Made by a program: the position numbers and the translations under genes. Source: Podospora pseudoanserina (lineage: Eukaryota; Ascomycota; Sordariomycetes; Sordariales; Podosporaceae). Taken from it: 64,000 nt of DNA. Shown here piece by piece: positions 47,563 through 58,204 of the stretch. The notes under the pieces are model-generated. The model saw only the letters and a list, made by a program, of their open reading frames with translations. It did no database searches and was not told where the DNA came from. Where the stretch lies: the NCBI RefSeq assembly GCF_035222485.1, contig NC_085920.1, positions 2,604,001-2,668,000 on the forward strand. Reading direction: 5' to 3'. How positions within the stretch are numbered: the stretch's first letter is position 1; each line of letters begins with the position of its first letter.

Positions 47563-49146
47563 ATGCCTAGAGACGATCTATCCATCGATTTCGTGCGCAA
47601 AATGCCACCAGTCGAGCAGCTTGACCCGGCACTGGTCCTGGATGAGTTTATCAACCGGGCTCAGAATCTTCCCGAGGAAGTTCGCTTTATGCAGGAGGAG
47701 CTTCGAGATAAGGAACTGCGGTATACGGCACTCAACAAGGAAAAGGACGAGCTGGATGAACGGTTACAGAAATGGATCAAGGCACATGGCAGCCACCAGC
47801 CCAACCCGAAGGAGGCAGAAATCCGCGCAAAGGCATTAAAGAACTATGACTTGCTTCAACAACTATCCGACGAAAAGCTTGCCCTCAGCGCCAAAGTACT
47901 ACAGGCTATAGAGAAACACACCCGCCATCTCGACATACAAATCAAGATGTTGTATGACCGGAACGAGCCAGGATTTGCCGACCCGGATGAGCTGCCGTCT
48001 CTAATCCGCGCAAGCGCTGCCAATATCACAAACAGTCCCATTGTTCGCCCCCCAAGCGGCACCAACGGGTCTTCTCTCAGCCACCTTGCAAACAGTGTAT
48101 CACAATCTTCCATGCGTGGTTCCAACTCTCAGATTCGAAATACCCAGGCTCAACATCATGGCTCGGCCTCGGCCCCCGCAACCCCAGCAGCAAGCATGAT
48201 CATGAATCGGCAAGCCCGCGAAGGGTCCGCCGGTCCTCCCAAACGTGGCCCCCGTCTCAACACAAGCCTCTCCAACCTCCCAACCACATCCTCCGGCCTG
48301 GCCCGCCATTCCTCCCTCGGCCCCGGCACCCCAAAGGGCCACACAACCGCGGCAGGAAACCAACGAGCCGGCAGCGCCGGCCCCAGAGCCTCATCTAAGG
48401 CATCAGGCTCTGGAGTCGCCAACCGCAAAGCCGGTACCCCCTCCAGCAGCTCGGGTCGCATCTCTGCCTCCCACAAAAAAGGCTCCTCCCTTGGTGGGAA
48501 CGACCCCCGAAGCGGAACAGCCAACAAATCCGGCCTCTCCCGCGTCAAGCGCGCAGCAAAGAACTCTCCCTCCTCCACAGCGGAAAGTGAACTCTCAGAC
48601 GCGGAATCGGCCGTCAGCGGCGAGGAGAGTGATGCTGCCCCATCAAGAAACAGCACCGGCAACAACGCAAGGGGAACCCCCTCTTTACCTCGTCAAAACT
48701 CGGGAAGCCACCAGTCTCTGGGTAATCAGCCCACAAGCAGCTCCACGAAGAACTCGCCTCACGCGGCTCACGTCCACAAGGCTGGCGGCGGCGGGCCGGG
48801 GAATCATCATGGCCCGCCACCGCCGTCGCACAACAGACATCATGATGACGACGATGCGATGGACATTGAGGAGGATGACGCGGGGGATGACAAGAAGTAT
48901 TGCTCGTGTCGGAACGTGAGCTATGGGAACATGGTGGCGTGTGATAATGATGATTGTCCATATGAGTGGTTTCATTGGGGGTGTGTGGGGTTGAAGAGCG
49001 AGCCGAACGGGACGTGGTTTTGTCCTGACTGTAGTCGGGCCGCGGCTGGGGGGGATAATAGGAAGAAGGTTGTTGGTGGAGGGGGAGGGGGAGGTGGTGG
49101 GCATGGGAGTAGGCCGGGTGGTGGGGGGGTTGGTGTTGGGGCATGA
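47563..49146 (+). CDS. ING-family PHD-finger protein
   Basis: Single exon of 527 residues starting [16 protein letters not shown]. The N-terminal ING domain (about 18-130: '[22 protein letters not shown]', '[20 protein letters not shown]', '[30 protein letters not shown]' patterns) is a coiled coil that anchors the protein in an acetyltransferase or deacetylase complex. About 300 Ser/Asn/Gly-rich residues follow, then a C4HC3 PHD finger (about 445-492: '[40 protein letters not shown]' pattern) of the type that reads H3K4 trimethylation, with the Tyr and Trp of the aromatic cage in place. Yeast relatives are Yng1, Yng2 and Pho23; which one this matches cannot be fixed here. The tail after the PHD is nearly pure Gly. 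Confidence 0.92.
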   Translation: MPRDDLSIDFVRKMPPVEQLDPALVLDEFINRAQNLPEEVRFMQEELRDKELRYTALNKEKDELDERLQKWIKAHGSHQPNPKEAEIRAKALKNYDLLQQLSDEKLALSAKVLQAIEKHTRHLDIQIKMLYDRNEPGFADPDELPSLIRASAANITNSPIVRPPSGTNGSSLSHLANSVSQSSMRGSNSQIRNTQAQHHGSASAPATPAASMIMNRQAREGSAGPPKRGPRLNTSLSNLPTTSSGLARHSSLGPGTPKGHTTAAGNQRAGSAGPRASSKASGSGVANRKAGTPSSSSGRISASHKKGSSLGGNDPRSGTANKSGLSRVKRAAKNSPSSTAESELSDAESAVSGEESDAAPSRNSTGNNARGTPSLPRQNSGSHQSLGNQPTSSSTKNSPHAAHVHKAGGGGPGNHHGPPPPSHNRHHDDDDAMDIEEDDAGDDKKYCSCRNVSYGNMVACDNDDCPYEWFHWGCVGLKSEPNGTWFCPDCSRAAAGGDNRKKVVGGGGGGGGGHGSRPGGGGVGVGA

Positions 49147-50251
49147 GGAGGCTTGATAAGCAGGTGTTTTCTGAAATGTAGCGAGGATTTAACATAGAAG
49201 GCGAAAGATGTCAAACTGGTTGCTTGTAGAGAGGCGCTTAGATGTTTTGTGATTAAATTGTTCAGGGTGTGTATATATGCTTTTTGTGTATGTTTGTTGT
49301 TCATTGCCAATCTAACCTGGCGAGAGCGAGCTACATTAGGGGGGGGGGTTAATTAACACTACACCTAAAAAGTTCAATAGGCGGCTTAGGTTAGAATACC
49401 TGCTCACCCGTCGCTGTATGTTTATTGGACCACGTATACAATCTGAAACTACACCATTCATCATGCCCAAACGGCATGTGCGTCGTGAAATACCTAAAGA
49501 AAAGTTCGTGTGATATTACACTGCTAGGCCGTTATGCCTCACGACTAGGGCGGGCACACTTGCCCCCAAAATATGTTATGACAAAAGGTAGCTGGTTCAA
49601 AGAACCGAGAGTGTATTCATGGGCTTGTTCCAATATTTGCTGCTACCTATCTTGGTGTTTATGATGCTCTTGAAACACAAGAGACTGGGCACTTTTCTTT
49701 TGAACAACATGAGACGAAATGCTGGGACGACTTCAGGCCGTACAACAGAAGCGCACAAACATAACCTCGGGATGAGCAAGAATGGAAGGAGCAACAAAGA
49801 AAGTTGCAAGGGCATCGTCTGCTCAAAGTAGCTCTCCCCACACAAGCCAACCCAAGCACAAGATAATGTCATTCATATTCACCAATCACAAGCAGAGCAA
49901 TATCATAAAAACAAATTCTACAGGCTACCATTTACTATCCCATATCTTCCACAGGATCAAGCCTTCCGTGTGTATTTTTTATCTTCTTCCCCAACCTCCA
50001 ACCACCGGGCAAAAGATACCCTGCCCTCAGATTACTTTTTAAACAACAAAAAAAAAACACAAGTAATCCGTCCAAGTCCTTTCCCGTCTTTCCCACAACT
50101 CAAGGCTTAGAACTCGCCATGGTATATCTACGCAATCCTGTTTCAAGGTGATGTCCAACCTGCAACAGAAGCAACAAAACCCAGCCAGTACTGTTAACGG
50201 CAACACAAAAACCAAACGCTATGTCCCTGCCCGATCCTAACAAAAAACACC
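49147..50251. other. Convergent intergenic region between ING-PHD gene and UGP1
   Basis: About 1.1 kb between two 3' ends, with a G10 homopolymer at 49339-49348 and A-rich stretches near 50,040-50,060. No coding sequence is recognised. Confidence 0.45.
49339..49348. repeat. G10 homopolymer
   Basis: Ten G bases in the 3' region downstream of the ING-PHD gene; also a site where assembly length errors would be likely. Confidence 0.9.
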
Positions 50252-52386
50252 TTAATGCTCAAGCAGACGCAAGCTACCCTGGACGACAACGTTCTCGAGG
50301 ATGGATCCTGGGGGAATGTCGATGGTCTGACCCTCTGTCGCCACAATGATGACGGTACCCTTGAGGACGACACCGCGACCAAGGTTGACCGCACCGGTGA
50401 TGGTGAGGTGGTCAAGCTCAATGATCTTGGGGATGCTAGGGATGCGCTTCTGGAAGTCGGACACCTTCTTGAAGTCACCACCGAGCTTGATCAGAGGAGC
50501 ATCACCGAAGCGGGCTGTGCTCATCTGGAGCTGGCCGTGTTTGACGGTGTAGAGATCAGACTTGACAAGCATCAGATCAGAGCAAGTCTTGACGGGCAAG
50601 AAGCGGCGACGGGGAACGTTGACACCGTGGGCGTTCTTGAAGTGCTTGATGGCAGCACCAACAGCGGTCTCCAGCTGGAGAATGCTAATGTCCGACTCAC
50701 CCTTCTTATCGCCGGGGATGGTCTTGCCGTTAGGAATGATCTCCATCTCGAGCTCGTTATTCTCGACGACGCGCTTGATGGCCTTGACGTTCATCCAGAT
50801 GTTGTTGGTGTTGAAGTACTTGAACTTCTTGATGGACTTGAACTCGTTGACATGCTCCTTGGGGACCTGGGCGATTTCGAGAAGGCGGACGCTGCCCTCG
50901 TAGTCAATGATGGTACCACCCTTGACATCGGCCTTGGTCTTGTTGGTCAACTCCATGATGTACTCGGCTTCGCTCTCAACCATGTGCTGGAGAATGCGGA
51001 GGTCAACAACGGCGCCGAGGTTGTCAGCGTTGGAAAGGAAGATGATCTCGATGCCACGGTCGATGAGCTGGTCAAGAACACCAGAGTTGTAGAGGGACTC
51101 GAAAACGTCACCGTGTCCGGGAGGATACCAGTCATGGAGAGCAGAGTCAAAGGACTTGGGGACCGGGAGGAGGGAGTCCTTGAAGATTCTGGGGTACCTC
51201 GACTGGTTAAAGGTAAGAATGTCGACGTTATGACCCTCATACTTCTTGATAATCGCCGCGGTATCATCGTGGGTGTTGAAAGAGTTCATGAGGAGAATGG
51301 GGACGTTGGAGCCGTAGCTGCGGTTGAGGTGCTCGACCTGGCGGACGGACATGTCAAGGAAAGACATGCCATCACGGACCTCAATGACCGACTTGGGACC
51401 AACGCAACCCATGGAGGTACCGAGACCACCGTTGAGCTTGAGAACAGCAAGCTTGTTGAGGAAGCCAACAGACTCGGAGTGGGCCAAGTCCTCGTAATCG
51501 ACGACTTGGCCAGCAGCGGGAGGAGCAATGCGGTCCCACGAGCTATTTTCCCGTCAGCCACATGATCTTTGTTCAGCCAATTCTGAGGAACACATACACC
51601 TCGTTGCCCTTAGCCTTGTCATTGAGATAGCGGCGGAACAAGGAGAAGAAGTTGTCCATCTCGGTCTCGAACAGCTTCTTCTCCTTGGGGTCCTTCACGG
51701 TCTCGGCGAGGTTGGTGAGAGCATTGCGCATCTGGGCAGCAGCAATGTTGGTCGAGGTGTTCTCGAAAGCCTGGTGGAAAATTGCGGGTTAGTCTGACGT
51801 CATTGAAGCCATTGTGCCAGTGCATGGCAACAAGAAACCCATTAATGCTGTTGTTGTCCCTTCGACGGACAGCCCCGGTCCCATATTGTCCACAGCGGGA
51901 TTCTCTCGGAGTTATTACGGATAGATTGTTCGTGCACAGCTCGTCCAACAGTTGGGATCCTGTCTTGGGAAGGGCCGGGAGATTGCGCCGTTGGAGCAAC
52001 TCCACCTTTCGAGTCGGACAACAAGGCAGTTCGGGAGACAGAGCGGGTGACCGGGCCGTGTTCTTTGTCGGTGATGATGTTGGTGAACCCGTGACAGGCG
52101 GATGATGCACGTCACAGAAGCAGTTGCTCGCTTGTGCCACGGGCTGGAGCAAGCCGTGGTCCTGCTCGGATCCTCCTTTGTTGGGGAGCGGCACCGACTC
52201 GGCAGAACCCGTCCTCGCACTCGTCCAAGAGAACAACACACCAGCAGAAGGGATGGGAATAGGAGATGTGCAAAAACTAACCATGTGGGAACGAGTCTTG
52301 CCATGATGTCTCTTGGCAAACTCCTGCTCGTCGCCGTTGCCGGGCTTGAGGTGGGATGGGAGAGCGCTCTTAATCGCCTGTGCCAT
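50252..52386 (-). CDS. UGP1: UTP-glucose-1-phosphate uridylyltransferase
   Basis: Makes UDP-glucose for glucan, glycogen and trehalose synthesis and for N-glycan processing. Exons 52386-52282, 51770-51598 and 51542-50252 give 522 residues, the usual length, with no phase error. Donors are GTTAGT and GTATGT. Markers: '[19 protein letters not shown]' nucleotide-binding loop, '[18 protein letters not shown]', '[14 protein letters not shown]', '[17 protein letters not shown]', '[14 protein letters not shown]', '[10 protein letters not shown]', '[15 protein letters not shown]' and the left-handed beta-helix C-terminus ('[22 protein letters not shown]') used for octamer contacts. The first exon encodes only 35 residues ([14 protein letters not shown]..) and is followed by a 511-nt intron. 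It diverges from the DUF3605 gene across 2.8 kb. Confidence 0.96.
51771..52281 (-). other. Long first intron of UGP1
   Basis: 511 nt between a GTTAGT donor and a CCACCAG acceptor. Most other introns in the window are 44-80 nt. No coding sequence is recognised inside; a regulatory role is possible. Confidence 0.6.
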
Positions 52387-55198
52387 TTTCGCCGTGTGAT
52401 TGGTGAAGATGCTTTGGGCGGACTGGAAGAATGGGAGAGCTATGTTGGCGGTGAGAAGAGGAAAAGAGAAAAAGTGGTTTGGTTGAAGAGGTGTTGGGAA
52501 GAAGTTCGATGACGATGGAGGGGGAAGTTACAGATGTAGTAGCTGTTGGGCAGGTGCTGTTTTACGAGATAAATTAGCCGGTTGACGTAATAAAAGGAGT
52601 TGACAGGCCTTGAAATAGGAGCAGGATCAACCTGGATAGACCCTCTTTCCTGCAGTGGAACTGGCGAATTGCAAGCAATCACATGGAGGAAGGGGGTGGA
52701 AGCTCGAGATGAACAGATCCAGATGAGGGCGGGGGGAGGAAGAGGGGGAGGGGTTCCCAACATCCAGGTAGCTCCAACTTTCAAGTAACCTGGAAGACGT
52801 ACCTGTAACTATTCTCAAGCTTGCAGCAGCAACGACGGTTCACAGTGGTTTGAACCTTGAGGATGGACGGATGGAAAGAGAAGAAGGACGTGGAATGCAG
52901 AGCTCAAGAGGGTGCCCCTGAATCTTGAAGGTTTTAATACCTGAGTAGTAGGTGGTGAGTTACGAATGTCGGCCAGGAGAAGCATTGGGCCATAGCAGCT
53001 CAATCGGGCAAAAAGTTATTGTTAGTGCATCAGGTACCCGAACTGCCGCTCCTGTCAGACGAGGATCACTTCTGCGAGTGGCGTCACCACAGGCAGGGGC
53101 ATCTTGATACCACAACTGACCACCCACCACCAGCTGAGCTTCGAGTTTTCCGCCAATTCTCACGGCACGGAACCCAATGGTAGGCGCAGGAGCTTTGCAG
53201 CTCTTCAACGTTGCTGCACTGTTTGACCCGTGTCACGGTGACATGTTGTCTGATTTCTGAAGCGCAACTCCCGCGCCGGAAATCGCGGGGTACTAACTGG
53301 GCTTCGATACTTATGGAGCCTACCTATAGAATTGATGCCGTCACAGTAACCTGTCGACTGGTCCTGCTGTTGACAGTTGCACAAAGAAATCAGAAAAACC
53401 ATCCGGTGCTGAGATATCCTCCGATATATCAAGTCGCATGAACACGCCGCCTTCTCAAAACTGAAGTGCTGAACAAGCCTCCTCCTTCCATCGACGAAGT
53501 CTGGATATGAATATTGGCCTGTGCCACCTGGTACCCGATTCCTTAACAGCTGGGCCAAAACTACCCCTCTCCCACACGGTAGCATTTCCAGGAAGCCCCT
53601 GCTGGTTGCCATGGTGTCTGGCAAACCCGAGAACTGAAGCTTCAGCCCAACGGGAGCTAAAAACAGATGATGGGCTCGCTGTCATAACCCAAGTTCCACC
53701 AGCCCATCAACCGGGAAATTTGATGCCGTCTCGATCAGGAGTCGAGGCGCCTCAGTTATTCGCCAGGCAAACGGCGAGCGGGATGCTGCTTGGAATTGTT
53801 TTATTGCCATGTCGATATCTCTCCTATCTGGAGGGCGTTTTTTTCTTTCTTTTTTTTTTTGTTGGTGGCGGGCTGTCGAGCAGATCCAGCCACTATCACG
53901 AGCTGTCAGATATAAAACACCACCACAAGATATCAGACCTCCTTCAGCTCCCCCAACTCGGCCCGTTATCGTCCAGAGCCCTTTCAGAGGGAGGGAATAA
54001 AGGCAACGTCGTATTTTCTGGAAAATATCGCATCTCGCCACGAAAATGACGGGCCAGTGTCCCTCGTTCCGAGCTCCACTAGGTTTTTATTGAGAACGGT
54101 CGCTTCGTGAGTTGACGGCTTCCAAATGCAAGGCATCAAGAAAGGAGGTGCAAGGCTGCCCAGCTGCTACCCCCAGCACTGCCGCAAAATGAATGGGTCC
54201 TAGAACAGATGCGTGGAATCTCGGAATCTCGCGATCGCGCTCCGCCGATGAAGAAAGGGACCCACGTGGGGAAAGGAGCCAAGTTGTTTTGCCTCTCCTT
54301 TTCGACGAAGCGTGATATCGGTACCCGAGACATTTTCGTCAGTTTCTTGAGTGAGGGACATGATGAAAGTCATTGCCACTTTTCGGTTGCCGTGTATCGT
54401 TATCTCTCTCAATCATGACGATCCGGTCAATATATCTTTTGCAAATATGCCGAGGAAAAGCAAACAAGAAACAAACAGCAACCCGCCACGAAGCAAACGG
54501 CCCACGGGGTCCCCCTCGCTTCGATGTCCCCTAGCCTCCAATGCTCCGGCCCAGTCCAGAGTGATCCAAGATCTTGGGACTATCGGACAGTGTCCAATCT
54601 GATGGGAACGTGCAGCTATTTGTGGTCTGCACTAGGCCAAGAAAACAATAGCCCCGGGCCGTAGATTTTTCTGGGAGCACCAGGGGGCTAAGACAGGTCT
54701 CGGTCCGGCCCCCTCGCTGTCTCTCGGTACGAGGTCCGAGATTGCCAAGCAAAATGTCGGCCCCACTCGGCCGGAGATTCGCCGTCCACCCACTCTGCTC
54801 CGGGGTGTGAGCCCACTGGTCTCCGCTCCGCTCTTTCAGCTTCCGTTGTGTTGCGCCTGCCCTTTGCGATTGTCCCTGATCAGCCCATGCAAGCCACCCA
54901 GGCTGCAAGCCAGCCTCACGACGGGCTTTCTTCAGCTGTCTGCATTCCTTCCAGGTTGTTGGGCCTCCCTACGGTATGTGGGGCACTGTAGGCCCAACGA
55001 ATATCAGCAAGCCACTGTCGCCTGCATTCGAACTGGAGTCCATCGTTCGGGACCGACGACGATCAAGTCACTTCTGACAACCTCAAACACCGAGCCAATC
55101 GTATCTCAGCTCTCTTTCTGCACCCACCTTGTCTCACTTCTCTCTTTTTCAACCTGTCGTCTCTTGCGTGTAAAACACTCCCCCCACCCCCACGAACC
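52387..55198. other. Divergent intergenic region between UGP1 and DUF3605 gene
   Basis: About 2.8 kb with no recognised gene. The longest open frame (53507-54049, plus) lacks motifs and codes mainly for low-quality sequence. A T-rich run lies at about 53,840-53,862. The region just before 55,199 is C-rich and is probably the leader of the DUF3605 gene. Confidence 0.45.
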
Positions 55199-55993
55199 AT
55201 GGGCAGCACATCTGATGATCCCCCAATGACATCCACCACCAACACCACCAACGGCAATGCTACCGCCTCTTCCCCCAAAGGCACCAACTCCTCAGAAGAA
55301 CAATCCCGCAAAGATGAAGAATACATCCCCTACTGGAACGTAAACGTCCCCCCCCACCTCCGCACCCAAACCTGCCCCTCCTACCTCCTCAACCTCAACC
55401 CAAAAGACCTCTCCATAATCTCCACCCCCGACTCCCACTACGAAATCGAATCCTGGCCCACGGTCCTCTCCAAGATCCGGTCGTACCGCCCCGACCTCTT
55501 CCAGCGCATCCCCTCGGACCTCCGCCGCTACCACGAGTTTTGTTATAATATCAAGCAGCAGTACGGCTCCGTCATGAACTTTATCCTCTCGCAGCGTCTC
55601 GGTTGGGAGCACCCCATCATCCCCAAGGGTGACGAGCCGTTTGAGTGTGAGGAGGATGTCAAGATACTCCGGAATGACTGGCCGTACGGTATAGATGGCA
55701 AGATTGTCCATCTGGTGGTGTGGGTCAAGTTTGAGCTCGAGGCCGAGGGGGAAAAGGGGGATTTGACGGAGAAAGAGACAAAGGTGGTGGGGGAGTGGGT
55801 GAGGAAGAAGTTTGTGGTGGAGGGGGGCTTAGAGGAGGGGAGGGTTGTTTGGTTCAGGAATTGGACCTGTTTGAAGTCTGTCAAGAGTGTGGAGCATTTT
55901 CATATCATGCTGTTTGATCCAGACAAAGAGTTGGTGGATGGGTTGACGGGGGGGGATGTGCCGCTTTGTGAGAGGGTCAAGTTGAGTATATGA
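55199..55993 (+). CDS. DUF3605 protein (N-acetylglucosamine-induced protein 1 type)
   Basis: Single exon of 264 residues, start MGSTSDDPPMTSTTNTTN. After a Thr/Asn-rich leader, the conserved part runs from 'EYIPYWNVNVPPHLRTQTCPSYLL' pattern through 'WPTVLSKIRSYRPDLFQRIPSDLRRYHEF', 'QYGSVMNFILSQRLGW' and 'LRNDWPYGIDGKIVHLVVWVKF' to 'WFRNWTCLKSVKSVEHFHIMLFDPD'. This is the arrangement of the DUF3605 family, which includes Candida NGI/N-acetylglucosamine-induced protein 1. The His-x-His near the end ('EHFHIML') and the Trp-rich blocks suggest a nucleotidyl-binding fold, but the activity is not established to my knowledge. Promoter candidates are the T/C-rich stretch upstream. The gene converges on the FolB-like gene (about 310 bp apart). 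Confidence 0.88.
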   Translation: MGSTSDDPPMTSTTNTTNGNATASSPKGTNSSEEQSRKDEEYIPYWNVNVPPHLRTQTCPSYLLNLNPKDLSIISTPDSHYEIESWPTVLSKIRSYRPDLFQRIPSDLRRYHEFCYNIKQQYGSVMNFILSQRLGWEHPIIPKGDEPFECEEDVKILRNDWPYGIDGKIVHLVVWVKFELEAEGEKGDLTEKETKVVGEWVRKKFVVEGGLEEGRVVWFRNWTCLKSVKSVEHFHIMLFDPDKELVDGLTGGDVPLCERVKLSI

Positions 55994-56304
55994 GAGAGGG
56001 TTGGTCAAGTTTTTGAGAGGAGGTGGGGGTGTATGAGTAGGAGGTATACAGTACTCCTACTCAGTGGGGGCAACAGGACAGCATGTGTGAGGTTGGACAG
56101 ACAGAGGCAGGGTTTACCTAATTTTTAGTATTCGATATCATCATTTCCTTTGGGGTTTTAGAAGGGGGGAGCCGCTAGACGACCTTGAGAATGGGACACT
56201 TTGAATTTCGGTGTTGAGGTGTAAGATAGAGAGGGAGGCTCAAATAGACTGGAGGCAACTGCTTCAAGCAATGCTAGATGAACACTTTGATGCCGTACAG
56301 CAAA
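55994..56304. other. Convergent intergenic region between DUF3605 and FolB-like genes
   Basis: 311 bp between two stop codons; it must hold both 3' UTRs. Nothing else is seen. Confidence 0.5.
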
Positions 56305-57305
56305 TCACCTATAATAATCCTTCACCACTCTCCTCACCTCCACAACCGGACACTCGGCCAACGGAACCGCAATCGGCTTCTCGATTTTTACTCTGACGGT
56401 GTAATCCTCCCCATTGACAAAAACCTCCTCCACCTTGTCAATCAAGTGCGCCCCCAACGCTTCCAACGTCTCGAATGATGACTCCCCCAGCGCCTATTTC
56501 ACTCAGTCAGCATTTCTATCCCATCCCCTTTTCTTTTTTTGCTTCATTTTTCACTCACCTTCACAACCGCCTTTTCAACCCTGACATACCTATCCCCCCT
56601 CACCTTGATCCCCTCAATCCCCACCGTAACAACCAACATCTGCCTCGCCTCCCGCTCGTTAGGGTTAACCCCGACCAACGTCGGCACTCCGAGTCTGGTG
56701 ATCTCCATCCCTAGCGCGCGGGCGGTCATTTTTCCCGTGTTGTCAAACCCCGCGCTTGCGGTGAGACTCACACCCTCGCCGAGCAAGCTCGCTTTTGGGA
56801 GCGTCAGCTTCACACCCAGAAACCCGATCCTATCTAAACTCCCCCCCAAAAAAGGGGTTCCGTCCCCCTTGACACCATCGATAGACAACCCAGTGAGATG
56901 AACGAATATCTGGTTCAGCACCGAGATCGCATCCCCCTCGTCCTCCTCTGGAGAAGAAATGGCGGCTGCAGAATTAGGGCCGAAGTAAGTCTCTACAGTG
57001 TCGAGGAGTGCCTTTGATAAATTGCCGTAGTGGATCGTGTCCTCGCCTAGCTTGTCGGTTGCGGAGGCGGTTTCAAAGGGGGAGGTGAAACTGATCTCTG
57101 CCGAGAGGAGGAGGGGTTGGGGGCGGAGGGGGCGGTCCCAGGCGTCTGTGGCTGCGCGGAGGAGGGTGCTGGATAGGTTCTTGACTGAGACTGCTGCTGG
57201 GAGGAGGTCGGCGGTGGTGAGGGAGCGGAGGGCGGGGGTTGGGAGGAGGGGGATGGATGTGGGGTTGACATTTTGGGGGTGAAGGTGGGTGAGAAAGATA
57301 TGGTG
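56305..57305 (-). CDS. FolB (dihydroneopterin aldolase) domain-like protein, start unresolved
   Basis: A coding frame from about 57305 to 56559 joins exon 56493-56305 through a GTGAGT..ATAG intron. It reads 'IPLLPTPALRSLTTADLLPAAVS' and 'AATDAWDRPLRPQPLLLSAEISF' pattern, then a second repeat 'FVHLTGLSIDGVKGDG..KAVVK-ALGESSFETLEALGAHLIDKVEEVF' and 'YTVRVKIEKPIAVPLAECPVVEVRR'. These blocks match tandem FolB-fold domains of the fungal dihydroneopterin aldolase type, which cleave dihydroneopterin in folate synthesis; here the protein is a stand-alone copy rather than the trifunctional FOL1, so its substrate is uncertain. The conserved frame has no ATG. The ATG at 57271 (MSTPH..) is in another frame, and a one-base difference just after it would restore a normal start. 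A 5' UTR intron (57472-57423, GTAAGT..ACAG) supports transcription start upstream. Confidence 0.75.
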
Positions 57306-58204
57306 CTAGTTGGTGGGGGTGGTGAAAGTACTTTAACGAAACAGTGACTGAGTGGGTTGTTAAGAGGTGTGAGTTGAGGTGAGTGAGGGCGAGACTGTTG
57401 TGGTGTTGCGGGGTACCTATCTCTGTAATTGTGAGTCAAGCGAATTCAGAGGGTTTATCAGAGAAAACTTACCTTGAAAATAATCTCAGGGCCGATGTGA
57501 CGAAAGAGAACCTGAATGACACAACTTTCAAGTCTTCGTCAAAATGGAAGGTGAGAAAATCGTATGACGCAGTCTTGTCAAAGTGGAGGGGTGTGGAAGA
57601 GTGAGTGAGGGTGAGAGAGGATGGATGGAGGGGTCGTCGCTGATAAGAGAAATCCCCTGAATGGCGATAAGAACACCATTTATGGTTCAACACCAGCTCT
57701 CTTTCCACAACCTGAACCCTCTTTTGGTATGAAGAGCGCAATTTTACTTTGTTTTCTCATTTGGATGTAGGCATTCGAGCGGAACACGAGTGTCCATACC
57801 ACTGTTCGTGAGAAGAAGCCTAATTCTATTCCGCATGTCATAAGAGCAAATATCATCAACGCCCACCCAAACCCTCAACCGATTACGATCATACCCACAT
57901 TCGGCCGTGAAATTCGAAAGATGAAACAAGAATAAGATAAACCCAGACAACACTATTCCGCTATCATTCAAGACCCCAAATGAACTAACCACCTCATGAG
58001 AAGAGAACACAAAAAGGGGTATATACTTCAACAAGCCATCCCACCAAATCCAGCTCCATGACCAAGCAGATACACCAAAAACCTAAAACATTTCGGTACA
58101 AAACTGGGTATCTCGTACTCAATCAATCCCAACCAAATGACTTTTTTCTTTCGTAATCATCAAAATCAACAAACACTAGCAAACCTCAATGAACGAAAAC
58201 AACA
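57306..58204. other. Intergenic region between FolB-like gene and C2H2 gene
   Basis: About 900 bp. Near the FolB side is its 5' UTR with one intron; near the C2H2 side is presumably the 3' UTR of the factor. No coding sequence is recognised. Confidence 0.45.
57423..57472 (-). other. Probable 5' UTR intron of the FolB-like gene
   Basis: A 50-nt stretch with GTAAGT donor and TTACAG acceptor lies 150 bp upstream of the ATG at 57271 and has a CTTGAC branch-like site about 12 nt from its end. Confidence 0.6.

Noticed and set aside
49560-49610. Sequence resembling a tRNA T-arm (GGTTCAAAGAACC)
   Set aside because: No matching A-box, acceptor stem or cloverleaf around it.
50255-51565. 436-codon open frame antisense to UGP1
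   Set aside because: Mirror of strong codon bias in UGP1; the sense strand is a full conserved enzyme.
53507-54049. Plus-strand open frame of 180 codons between UGP1 and the DUF3605 gene
   Set aside because: Its Phe-rich part is just a T-rich tract; no domain and no splice signals.
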